Part shown: positions 1 to 6,172 of the stretch, piece after piece | How positions within the stretch are numbered: the first letter of the stretch is position 1 | Layout of the letters: every line of letters starts with the position of its first letter | Source: Brooklawnia sp049651565 | GTDB taxonomy: Bacteria; Actinomycetota; Actinomycetes; Propionibacteriales; Propionibacteriaceae | Direction: 5' to 3' | Assembly (NCBI RefSeq): GCF_049651565.1 | Contig: NZ_JBASCI010000064.1 | Span: 1-16,747 of the forward strand | Length of the DNA: 16,747 bases | Notes under the pieces: model-generated | The model's database searches: none | The model's input: the letters and a program-made list of their open reading frames with translations, nothing else | Told to the model about the DNA's origin: nothing | Position numbers and translations under genes: made by a program

Positions 1-1
1 C

Positions 2-310
2 GCCGGGCTGGCAGCCGCGGGGGCGATCACCTGGCACGCTCGCGACTTCCGACCGTCCGACCTGGACGGCGCCTGGTACGTACTCGCCCTTACCGACTCG
101 GCGCAGACCAACGCGACGGTAGTCGCCGAGGCGGAGGCCCGGCACACCTTCTGCGTCCGCGCCGACCAGGGCGACGAGGGTTCGGCGTGGACGCCGGCGA
201 CCGGCGACACCGCCGGGATGACGGTGGCGGCGATCACCAGCCACGACCCGCTGCGGGCCCGCCGGGTACGCGACCGGTTCATCGAGCTCGTCAACCAGGA
301 GTCGCTGTGA
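2..310 (+). CDS. Precorrin-2 dehydrogenase / siroheme synthase N-terminal-type domain (3' part)
   Basis: The reading frame is open from the window edge to TGA at 308-310, giving 102 residues of a C-terminal part. The family oxidises precorrin-2 to sirohydrochlorin with NAD+. Seen: the segment DLDGAWYVLALTDS near residue 27, followed by FCVRAD and SAWTPATGD, which is the typical second half of this domain in actinobacteria (known from the family). The NAD-binding glycine-rich N-terminus lies outside the window. In many actinobacteria this domain continues directly into a CobA methyltransferase in one polypeptide; here it stops after LVNQESL and the methyltransferase is a separate gene two positions downstream. 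The stop overlaps the GTG start of the next gene (GTGA), so the two are probably translationally coupled. Confidence 0.85.
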   Translation, partial: AGLAAAGAITWHARDFRPSDLDGAWYVLALTDSAQTNATVVAEAEARHTFCVRADQGDEGSAWTPATGDTAGMTVAAITSHDPLRARRVRDRFIELVNQESL

Positions 311-948
311 GGTACGACTACCAGACCGACGGCGCCGAGATCTACCGGCAATCGTTCGCCATCATCGAGGCCGAGGCCGACCTCGACCGGGTGCCGGCCG
401 AGTTGCGTCCGGTGGCGGTCCGGATGGTCCATGCCAGCGGCCAGGTCGACCTGCTGGATGACCTGGCCTGGTCGCCAGACCTGGCGGCGTCGGCGACCGC
501 GGCCCTGCGGCGGGGGGCGCCGATCCTGTGCGACTCCCGGATGGTGGCCAGCGGCATCATCCGCTCGCGGTTGCCGCGCGACAACCAGGTCCTCTGCCTG
601 CTCGGTGATCCGCGGCTGGATACCCTGGCGGCCGAGTTGGGCACCACCAGGACTGCGGCAGCGGTCGAGTTGTGGCGCCCCGTGCTGCCTGGGGCGGTGG
701 TGGCGATCGGGAACGCCCCGACCGCGCTGTTCCACCTGCTCGAGGTGGTCGCCCAGGACCCGGACCTGACCCCGGCTGCGGTGCTCGGCATTCCGGTGGG
801 CTTCGTCGGGGCGGCGGAATCAAAGCGGGCGCTGGCCGGCAACCCGCTCGGCCTGGAGTATCTGGTGGTGCACGGACGCCGGGGTGGCAGCGCCGTCACT
901 GTGGCCGCGATCAATGCCCTGTGCGGCAGCGACGGCCGCACAGGTTGA
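307..948 (+). CDS. cobH: Precorrin-8X methylmutase
   Basis: A protein of 213 residues, the normal family length. It catalyses the 1,5-methyl shift from C-11 to C-12 that turns precorrin-8X (or the cobalt form) into hydrogenobyrinic acid (or cobyrinic acid) in corrin ring synthesis. Seen: N-terminal RYDYQTDGAEIYRQSF, then RMVHASG at residues 39-45, where the His is expected to be the catalytic proton donor known from CobH. Later segments include ILCDSRMVASGI, IGNAPTALFHLLE, GIPVGFVGAAESK and NPLGLEYLVVHGRRGGSAV, all family signatures. The start is taken as GTG at 307, overlapping the previous stop by four bases, because similarity begins there; a longer frame from 187 runs through the preceding gene. 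It also could be called cbiC; the two names cover the same family. Confidence 0.95.
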   Translation: MRYDYQTDGAEIYRQSFAIIEAEADLDRVPAELRPVAVRMVHASGQVDLLDDLAWSPDLAASATAALRRGAPILCDSRMVASGIIRSRLPRDNQVLCLLGDPRLDTLAAELGTTRTAAAVELWRPVLPGAVVAIGNAPTALFHLLEVVAQDPDLTPAAVLGIPVGFVGAAESKRALAGNPLGLEYLVVHGRRGGSAVTVAAINALCGSDGRTG

Positions 949-997
949 CCGGCCGCCCGCGATCGGCGCCCGGCCGGAAGCAACGAAAGGAACAGCC

Positions 998-1747
998 ATG
1001 GACCCCAGCAGCGACCTGGGCGAGGTCATCCTGGTCGGCGGCGGACCCGGCGACCCCGACCTGCTGACCGTGGGTGGCCGGCGGGCGCTGCGCGAGGCCG
1101 ACGTGGTGCTGTACGACCGGCTGGCCCCGCTCGCCAGCCTCGCTGAAACCAGACCGGACGCCGTGCTGGTGGACGTCGGAAAGATCCCGCGCGGCAGCCA
1201 AACCCCGCAAAGCGACATCAACGCGCTGCTGATTGAGCACGCCCGCGCCGGCCGGCGGGTCGTCCGGTTCAAGGGTGGCGACCCGTTCGTTTTCGGGCGG
1301 GGCAGCGAGGAATGGCTGGCCTGCGCCGAGGCCGGCGTCCCGGTTCGGGTCATCCCCGGCGTCTCGTCGGCCATCGCCGGACCCGAGTTGGCCGGCATCC
1401 CGCTCACCCACCGCGGGCTGACCCAGAACTTCTCGGTGGTCTCCGGCCACGTCGGGCCCAACCACCCGGCGTCCACAGTGAACTGGGACGCGCTGGCCCG
1501 CAGTTCGGGGACCATCGTGATCCTGATGGGGGTGGCGCACCTGGCCGAGATATGTGCGGGACTGGTGGAGCGCGGCCTCGACGCGCACACGCCGGCCGCC
1601 GTCGTCGCGAAGGCGGCCCTGCCTGATCAACTGGTGCTGTACAGCACGGTGGGCAGTCTGCCGTCCTTGGCCGAGCAGGCCGGGATCGAGCCGCCGGCCC
1701 TCACTGTGATCGGAGCCGTCGTGGGACTGCGGCTCACATCTACCTGA
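998..1747 (+). CDS. cobA: Uroporphyrinogen-III C-methyltransferase (SUMT)
   Basis: A protein of 249 residues, typical of a single-domain SUMT. It transfers two methyl groups from S-adenosylmethionine to C-2 and C-7 of uroporphyrinogen III, giving precorrin-2, the branch point to cobalamin and siroheme. Seen: VGGGPGDPDLLT at residues 13-24 (SAM-site loop), KIPRGSQTPQSDIN, the strong signature FKGGDPFVFGRG at 91-102, VIPGVSSAIAGPELAGIPLTHRG at 118-140 and VVSGHV. The ATG at 998 is preceded by GAAAGG at 985-990, a good ribosome binding site. A 49-bp gap separates it from cobH; all three genes point the same way and likely form one operon. The matching dehydrogenase half is encoded separately two genes upstream. 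Confidence 0.96.
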   Translation: MDPSSDLGEVILVGGGPGDPDLLTVGGRRALREADVVLYDRLAPLASLAETRPDAVLVDVGKIPRGSQTPQSDINALLIEHARAGRRVVRFKGGDPFVFGRGSEEWLACAEAGVPVRVIPGVSSAIAGPELAGIPLTHRGLTQNFSVVSGHVGPNHPASTVNWDALARSSGTIVILMGVAHLAEICAGLVERGLDAHTPAAVVAKAALPDQLVLYSTVGSLPSLAEQAGIEPPALTVIGAVVGLRLTST

Positions 1748-2418
1748 TGTGGGTTGGGCGACCAGCACTGCTGCGCGGGGACATCTTGATCAGCCAGGAC
1801 CTGCTGGTCGCCCCGGAGGTGAAGATGGACCCGGTCGCCGTTCGGTTGGAAGCTGGTCGCCTCGCTGGTGCCGAATGGGCGAGCGCGTAGGCCGGCACCC
1901 CTACTTTGGGAAAGCGCCCAGCATGCCGTGGTCGCCGGCAAAGACCACCACCCGAACGTCATCCAGTTGGCGGGGCGGGCAGGCGTCCTGGCACGAGTCC
2001 ACCCAAGGCCCTACAAGGCGCGGAACATCACCAACAACTCCAGGTTCTGCCTGCTGAGCCCGGTGCTGCTGAAGCCGACAGGCGGACGCGCGTACTCGCC
2101 GGCACGCTGGCCCCGGATCGCCAGTATGCCGGGCGTGGTGGGTGTGAACACCGCCCGGCAGGTCGACCTATTCGTGCCGGACAACGCGCATTGGCTCGGC
2201 CATCGGCCGTGCTCAGGACCGGTGGCGCGGCGGCCTGCGCTTCGAACTCGTGACCCAGCACCCGCCTGATGCGCTGGAGTGCGGCCATTCTGATGCCCAC
2301 TGCGGTAAATCGAGCGGCAAACCAACTGCTCCCCCGCTCACTGCGGTAAATCGAGCAGCATAATCGCTGTCCGATCATCCGCGGTGTTGAACAGACCGGT
2401 TGGGTCGGGTGCAAACCA
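1748..2418. other. Gene-poor stretch with possible decayed coding sequence
   Basis: No intact recognisable gene. An ATG at 1747 overlaps the cobA stop (TGATG) and opens a 47-codon frame ending in TAG at 1888-1890, beginning MWVGRPALLRGDILISQDLL. A second plus-strand frame runs on from about 1909 to 2218 with protein-like composition (segments HHPNVIQLAGRAGVLARV and IASMPGVVGVNTARQVDLFV). The two would be joined by a frameshift around 1890-1910. This looks like a broken gene once coupled to cobA, but I do not recognise the family, and random high-GC sequence cannot be excluded. The only other structure seen is the 18-bp direct repeat at 2298-2356. Confidence 0.35.
2298..2356. repeat. 18-bp direct repeat, two copies
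   Basis: CACTGCGGTAAATCGAGC occurs at 2298-2315 and again, identical, at 2339-2356, separated by 23 bases (41-bp period). It lies in non-coding DNA about 110 bases left of the insertion sequence. Two copies are too few to call a CRISPR array; a regulator-binding iteron pair or a small local duplication are possible. Function unknown. Confidence 0.8.
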
Positions 2419-2455
2419 GAACGTCCCCGCCAGCAACATGGCTGCGGGGACGTTC
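2419..2455 (-). terminator. Strong hairpin, probable terminator of the minus-strand oxidoreductase gene
   Basis: A perfect 12-bp stem, GAACGTCCCCGC (2419-2430) with GCGGGGACGTTC (2444-2455), and a 13-base loop. Read on the minus strand it is followed by TGGTTTGC, only a weak U-tract, which is common in high-GC bacteria. If the insertion sequence and one copy of its target duplication are removed, the stem begins about 20 bases after the stop of the oxidoreductase gene at 4142, the classic place for a terminator. It may work in both directions. Confidence 0.6.
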
Positions 2456-2461
2456 CAGTGG

Positions 2462-2466
2462 CTAAG
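2462..2466. repeat. Target-site duplication, left copy (CTAAG)
   Basis: CTAAG immediately outside the left inverted repeat. The identical copy at 4128-4132 flanks the right end, showing a simple transposition event. Confidence 0.85.
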
Positions 2467-2484
2467 CCTCGATCCACCGATCGG
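2467..2484 (+). repeat. Left terminal inverted repeat of the IS1380-like element
   Basis: An 18-base end that matches the reverse complement of 4110-4127 at 17 of 18 positions; the difference is T versus C at position 15. Confidence 0.88.
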
Positions 2485-2516
2485 TTGAGTCCGTGGGCGG
2501 CGTGGGATAAGGAGAA

Positions 2517-2578
2517 TGCCCTTCCGACTTGGGAAGATACGACTTGTCAAAGGCACGTATCCCAACTCAAGAAGGGCA
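2517..2578 (+). promoter_or_regulatory. Hairpin in the transposase leader that could hide its ribosome binding site
   Basis: Three stacked stems can form: TGCCCTTC (2517-2524) with GAAGGGCA (2571-2578), TTGGG (2529-2533) with CCCAA (2561-2565), and ATACG (2537-2541) with CGTAT (2556-2560). The right arm contains AAGAAGGG, the only good ribosome binding site for the transposase ATG at 2587. Pairing would therefore block translation of long transcripts entering from outside, a control known from IS10 and IS50. A transcript starting inside the left arm would escape. The structure is seen in the sequence; the regulatory role is inferred. Confidence 0.5.
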
Positions 2579-2586
2579 CCTCGTAG

Positions 2587-3990
2587 ATGCAACTGTCTCA
2601 CACCAGCCCGGTGGTCTCGGCGACGTTCGATGAGCCCAACCTCGTGTCGGCTGCGGGCCTGGTCCCGTTGATGGCACTGGCCCAGCAGGCCGGCCTGCGC
2701 CAGCTGGGTGATGAGCACCTGAGCGTGCCGAGTGACAAGGGCTCCAACGGTGGCTTGAAACTGGCCGCGCTGGTGGCCGGGATGGCCGCCGGCGCGGACA
2801 GCATCGATGACATGGCCTTGTTGCGGCACGGCGGGATGGGCAAGATTTTCGACCGTCCCTACGCGCCTTCGACGTTGGGTTCCTTCCTGCGCAAGTTCAC
2901 CTTCGGCCACGTCCGCCAGGCCGACGCAATCGCCTCACGGTTCCTGCGCAATCTCGCCGAGCACACCGAGATCCTCGGCCGCGAAGGCGACCGCGGCACG
3001 GTGATGGTCGACCTCGACGACACCATCGTGGCGGTGCACGGCTACCACAAGCAGGGAGCGGGCTTCGGCTACTCCGGGGTGCGGGGCCTGAACGCCCTGC
3101 TGGCCACCGTGAGCACCGAGCAGATCGCCCCGGTTATCGCCGCCCAGCGGCTACGCAAGGGCTCCGCCGGCTCCCCACGCGGAGCGGCCCGCCTCGCCAC
3201 CGACGCCCTCGCGCTGATCCGCCGTAGCCACCTGACCGGCCGGGACGTCCTGGTCCGGGCCGACTCGGCGTTCTACTCCCACGCCCTGGTCACCGCCGCC
3301 ATCAAGACCGGCGCGAACGTCTCGGTAACCGTGCGGATGGACCCGGCCGTCAAACGCGCCATCGCGGGCATCGCCGCCGACGCCTGGACCACGATCAAGT
3401 ACACCGACGCCGTCTACGACGAGGCCACCAGCACTTGGGTCTCCAAGGCGGAGGTCGCCGAGATCCCGTTCACCGCGTTCTCCTCGAAGAAGAAGACCGA
3501 GCAGATCCCCGGCCGCCTGGTGGTCCGCCGCATCCCGGACCTGAACCCAAAGAAGAGCGACGGTCAGGAGACGTTGTTCCAGACCTGGCGCTTCCACGCC
3601 TTCTTCACCACCACCGCCGCTGATCAGCTCGACACGGTCGCCGCGGACCAGACCCACCGGCGCCACGCGATCATCGAGAACGTCCACGCTGACCTCAAGG
3701 CCTCCGCCCTGGCCCACCTGCCCTCCGGGGTGTTCACCGCCAACGCCGCCTGGCTGGTCTGTGCCGTCATGGCCTTCAACCTCACCCGCGCCGCCGCGAC
3801 CCTGACGAAGACGCCGACCCTGACCCGGGCCACGACCTCAACGATCCGCCGCAAGCTCATCAACATCCCAGCCAGGATCGCCACCTCCGCCCGGCGCCTG
3901 CATCTGCATCTGCCTACCGCCTGGCCCTGGCACAGCGCGTGGTCAGCCCTCTACGACGCGCTCTTCACCCGGCCCTTCGCGGCGGCGTGA
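2587..3990 (+). CDS. IS1380-family DDE transposase
   Basis: A protein of 467 residues, the usual length for IS1380 transposases, spanning most of the element. It cuts and rejoins the element's ends during transposition. Seen: MVDLDDTIVAVHG around residues 140-152 (first catalytic Asp region), VRADSAFYS with Asp226 (second Asp) and HAIIENVHADLK with Glu364 (likely catalytic Glu). Between the second and third acidic residues lies the long insertion typical of the family. The C-terminus is basic and arginine-rich. The ATG at 2587 follows AAGAAGGG by about ten bases. The frame is uninterrupted, so the enzyme may be functional. Catalytic residue assignment rests on motif position, not on an alignment. 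Confidence 0.93.
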   Translation: MQLSHTSPVVSATFDEPNLVSAAGLVPLMALAQQAGLRQLGDEHLSVPSDKGSNGGLKLAALVAGMAAGADSIDDMALLRHGGMGKIFDRPYAPSTLGSFLRKFTFGHVRQADAIASRFLRNLAEHTEILGREGDRGTVMVDLDDTIVAVHGYHKQGAGFGYSGVRGLNALLATVSTEQIAPVIAAQRLRKGSAGSPRGAARLATDALALIRRSHLTGRDVLVRADSAFYSHALVTAAIKTGANVSVTVRMDPAVKRAIAGIAADAWTTIKYTDAVYDEATSTWVSKAEVAEIPFTAFSSKKKTEQIPGRLVVRRIPDLNPKKSDGQETLFQTWRFHAFFTTTAADQLDTVAADQTHRRHAIIENVHADLKASALAHLPSGVFTANAAWLVCAVMAFNLTRAAATLTKTPTLTRATTSTIRRKLINIPARIATSARRLHLHLPTAWPWHSAWSALYDALFTRPFAAA

Positions 3991-4109
3991 CCGCCACTCC
4001 CCAACGGCACAACAAGGAACTCAGTGGAAAAGCCGGGCAGACCGGCGGCCCGCACCCGCCCGAACCACCACTCGGCCCACCCCACCCGAAATCAGACGCT
4101 CGCTCCCGG

Positions 4110-4127
4110 CCGGTCGGTGGATCGAGG
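4110..4127 (-). repeat. Right terminal inverted repeat of the IS1380-like element
   Basis: Its reverse complement is CCTCGATCCACCGACCGG, the partner of the left end at 2467-2484. It is followed directly by the target duplication CTAAG. Confidence 0.88.
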
Positions 4128-4132
4128 CTAAG
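4128..4132. repeat. Target-site duplication, right copy (CTAAG)
   Basis: CTAAG directly after the right inverted repeat, identical to 2462-2466. It lies nine bases from the stop of the minus-strand gene. Confidence 0.85.
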
Positions 4133-4141
4133 AAACCGTGA

Positions 4142-4999
4142 TCAACGACGAACAGCGTCGATCTTGAGCATCTTGGCGATCACCACATCCAGGTCGTCGT
4201 CGTTGAAGATGCGCTCCCAGTCGGGCTTGATGATCGCCTCCCGGCCATAGTCCATCGCGAGCAGGCAGGCGTCCGAGAACGGGTTCGAACCACGCAGCGC
4301 GTTGGTCAATGCGATGTAGATATGTCCGAAGAACATCGCCTGAACGGTTTCCAGGTCCATGTCGGTGTGCTTGACGGTGGCGTCCATGACGTCCTTGAGG
4401 AACTGGCCGATCATGCAGCCGACGGTCTCGTTCAGCGTGGGCTCCAAGACCGCGAGGTCGTGCACCGAAGCCCAGTAGACCTTGATCACCGGGCCGTAGA
4501 TCGTGGAGATGACCTCCTCGGCGAAGGGCTTGATGTCCTCGCTGCCTTGCTGCACGGCTGCCACGCTGTACTGCGGTGCGGCGATACCGCCGAAGGTGTC
4601 GGCGTACTCCTCGTCGGTCTTGCGCTCCAGGAAGACCGACGGATGGGCTGGGTGCGCCACGACGTAATCGAGGCCCTCACGAACCGTCAACAGGCCGGCG
4701 TAGGCGGCAGCCGGGTCAAGGGTGAGCACCATGGCGCCCTCCTTCATCTTCGGCGCGACATCGGCGGTCACCGTCTCAAGGGCGACGTCCGGCACGGCGA
4801 GGACCGCGACGTCGACGTCGCCGATGACGTCGTCCGTCGGGGTCACGGCTCGTCCGGCGTCCTCAACCCGCTGCTTGCCGGCTTCACCCGTCTCGCAGTA
4901 GTAGACAGTCCAGTCAGTCTTGGCCAGGTTGTCGGATACGCGCATGCCCATCTTGCCGCCGGCGCCGACAACTGCGACCTTCAGATCCTTGGTGCTCAT
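4142..4999 (-). CDS. NAD-binding oxidoreductase, phosphogluconate dehydrogenase-like (possibly D-apionate oxidoisomerase type)
   Basis: A protein of 285 residues. Seen: a Rossmann nucleotide-binding loop KVAVVGAGGKMGMRV at residues 7-21, an acidic/Glu residue ending strand two (YYCETGE), AVLAVPD at 66-71, LTLDPAAAYAG at 92-102, the motif HPAHPSVF at 116-123 and an all-helical C-terminal half with TLNETVGCMIGQFLKD. The fold and the C-terminal part fit the PGDH_C family, which includes the D-apionate oxidoisomerase ApnO; the exact substrate is inferred only. The start at 4999 is supported by AAGGAGGAA seven bases upstream on the minus strand. The start overlaps the TGA of a deleted upstream gene (ATGA), showing that it was once translationally coupled in an operon. 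It is the only intact gene left in this catabolic block, so its transcription may now depend on readthrough. Confidence 0.82.
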   Translation of the reverse strand: MSTKDLKVAVVGAGGKMGMRVSDNLAKTDWTVYYCETGEAGKQRVEDAGRAVTPTDDVIGDVDVAVLAVPDVALETVTADVAPKMKEGAMVLTLDPAAAYAGLLTVREGLDYVVAHPAHPSVFLERKTDEEYADTFGGIAAPQYSVAAVQQGSEDIKPFAEEVISTIYGPVIKVYWASVHDLAVLEPTLNETVGCMIGQFLKDVMDATVKHTDMDLETVQAMFFGHIYIALTNALRGSNPFSDACLLAMDYGREAIIKPDWERIFNDDDLDVVIAKMLKIDAVRR

Positions 5000-5112
5000 T
5001 TCTGTTCCTCCTTGGTTAGGAATTCCCTTACGTAATTGATGGTTTGACGGGTCCATTGCTGTTCCATGGCGCTCGTCTGCTGGGGGTCGCCCTGCCAGAC
5101 CAACCAGTGCGG
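4996..5112 (-). pseudogene. C-terminal remnant of an unidentified gene, coupled to the oxidoreductase
   Basis: The minus-strand frame ending in TGA at 4998-4996 encodes a tail of about 37 residues, from HWLVWQGDPQQTSAMEQQWT to YVREFLTKEEQK. It overlaps the next start by four bases (ATGA) and carries that gene's ribosome binding site, which is how a real operon gene end looks. Upstream the frame runs without similarity into the MFS transporter sequence read out of frame, so its N-terminal part has been deleted. I do not recognise the family; a sugar isomerase, aldolase or hydrolase are all possible in this setting. Confidence 0.55.
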
Positions 5113-5513
5113 TAGCGTGCTGGCACCCACAGGCTGAGGAAGAGGATCGCGCCGGGGAAGAACCCTGCTTCTGCGACACCCAACAGGACGCGGAGCCAAT
5201 ACAGCTGAGTGGCCCTCTGCACCCAAGTGAACAGCAGCGCCACGATGCCCCAGGTGACCATGATTCGACTCAGCCAGATGCGGGCCCCGAATCGATGAAG
5301 GGCGAGGTTGCTGGGGATCTCAAGCAGGATGTATCCGATGAAGAAGACGCCGGACGCGAAGCCGAACTGGGCAGCTGTCAGGCCGAGATCCTGCGTCATT
5401 CCGTTGGGACCCGCGTAGCCGATGGCGGTTCGGTCCAGGAAGTTGATCAAGAACATCAGGGCCACAAAGGGCACCAAGCGGGTGGATAACTTTCGGATCG
5501 CTGACCTCTCGAT
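5110..5513 (-). pseudogene. MFS transporter, N-terminal fragment (about four transmembrane segments)
   Basis: Residues read IERSAIRKLSTRLVPF, then FLINFLDRTAIGYAGPNG, GFASGVFFIGYILLEIPSNL, ARIWLSRIMVTWGIVALLFT and AGFFPGAILFLSLWVPARYR. This is the start of an ACS-type major facilitator carrier (organic anion or sugar-acid uptake), with the motif LDRTAIGYA after helix 1 and FFPGAILFLSLW in helix 4. A complete carrier has about 430 residues; this one stops after about 130 and joins the tail of another gene in a different frame near 5110. At the 5' end the frame meets TGA at 5561-5559 with no ATG after it; only a TTG at 5477 is available, while the frame with ATG at 5562 is shifted by one base. 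The gene is therefore damaged at both ends. Confidence 0.78.
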
Positions 5514-6112
5514 GTGGTCGCTCTCTCGCCGCTGCAGGAGACGAGGAGGCCCGTAGTGTCATTGGCTGCGATGGTGCCACCAGAGCGGGCGCTGGGCGCA
5601 GACGCTGGGAGTGAGCCAGGCCCGGCTCGGGCACCTTCGTTCGCGGAACCGCATCCGATTTGCTGCCGAAGACGCTGTCATGGGGAATGCTGCTCGGTGA
5701 ACCGGAGACCAGGGACCTGATCGAGATGCGCTCAGTGTTGGAGATTGACTCGGCCAGGTTCGCCGCGACCAGGGCCAGTGAGGACGCCCGGGCGGAGCTG
5801 GCGCAGAACTTCGCCGACATGGAGAGGGCAATGCCCGAACTGTCCGAGGTTGTGAAGCATGACTTCCGCTTCCACGTGATCCTTGCGGAGAACTGCGGCA
5901 ACCAACTGATCGCCGACGCGCTTCGGGTCTGCCGGACGTTGCTGCGCATTTGGATGGATCGCGCCTTGCGCGATGTGAGTGAGGCTGAGGACGCGATCCG
6001 GGAGCACAAGGAGATACTGCACGCGATCCAGGCACGTGACGGCGATGCGGCTGCAGCCGCGATGACCGTGCACATGCAGACCGCGACTCGTCGGCTGATC
6101 AAGCTCGCCTGA
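5514..6112 (+). pseudogene. GntR/FadR-family regulator with broken DNA-binding domain
   Basis: From 5660 to 6112 the frame encodes an almost complete FCD ligand-binding domain: WGMLLGEPETRDLIEMRSVLEIDSARFAATRAS, VKHDFRFHVILAENCGN and EHKEILHAIQARDGDAAAAAMTVHM, with the His and Asp pattern used for metal or ligand binding. In-frame upstream comes PGSGTFVRG, the wing end of a GntR winged helix, and then TGA at 5612-5614. In other frames just before it are MVPPERALG and QTLGVSQARL, which are the recognition-helix region of the same domain. About 25 codons between QARL and GSGTF are missing and the frame is shifted. Such proteins repress sugar-acid or carboxylate catabolic operons. It is divergent from the transporter fragment, so it was probably the local regulator, now unable to bind DNA. 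Confidence 0.75.
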
Positions 6113-6172
6113 CCGCTACCCATAGCGCGTGGTGCGGAGCATCGGCCGGCAAACCACCGCCGAAAACCATCG

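Larger units (their letters stand above)
2467..4127 (+). mobile_element. Complete IS1380-family insertion sequence
   Basis: An element of 1661 bp. Left end CCTCGATCCACCGATCGG at 2467-2484 and right end at 4110-4127 are inverted copies with one mismatch in 18. Flanking CTAAG is duplicated at both sides, within the 4-5 bp usual for the family. The length, the ends starting with CC and the single long transposase frame agree with IS1380 (known family features). The intact frame, near-perfect ends and perfect duplication suggest a recent and possibly still active insertion. It sits between the minus-strand oxidoreductase gene and its presumed terminator. About 137 bases of non-coding sequence follow the transposase stop inside the element. 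Confidence 0.92.

Noticed and set aside
820..1590. Minus-strand open frame across cobH and cobA
   Set aside because: Ser/Arg/Pro-rich mirror frame of two clear cobalamin genes.
2298..2356. Possible CRISPR-like repeat-spacer unit
   Set aside because: Only two 18-bp copies with one 23-bp gap, no further copies and no cas genes; both lengths are below normal.
3151..3717. Minus-strand frame within the transposase gene
   Set aside because: Gly/Val/Asp-rich mirror of the transposase; no motifs and no ribosome binding site.
4322..5035. Long plus-strand open frame opposite the oxidoreductase
   Set aside because: It is antisense to a gene with clear family motifs and a strong ribosome binding site; its His/Asp/Gly/Val-rich composition is that of a mirror frame.
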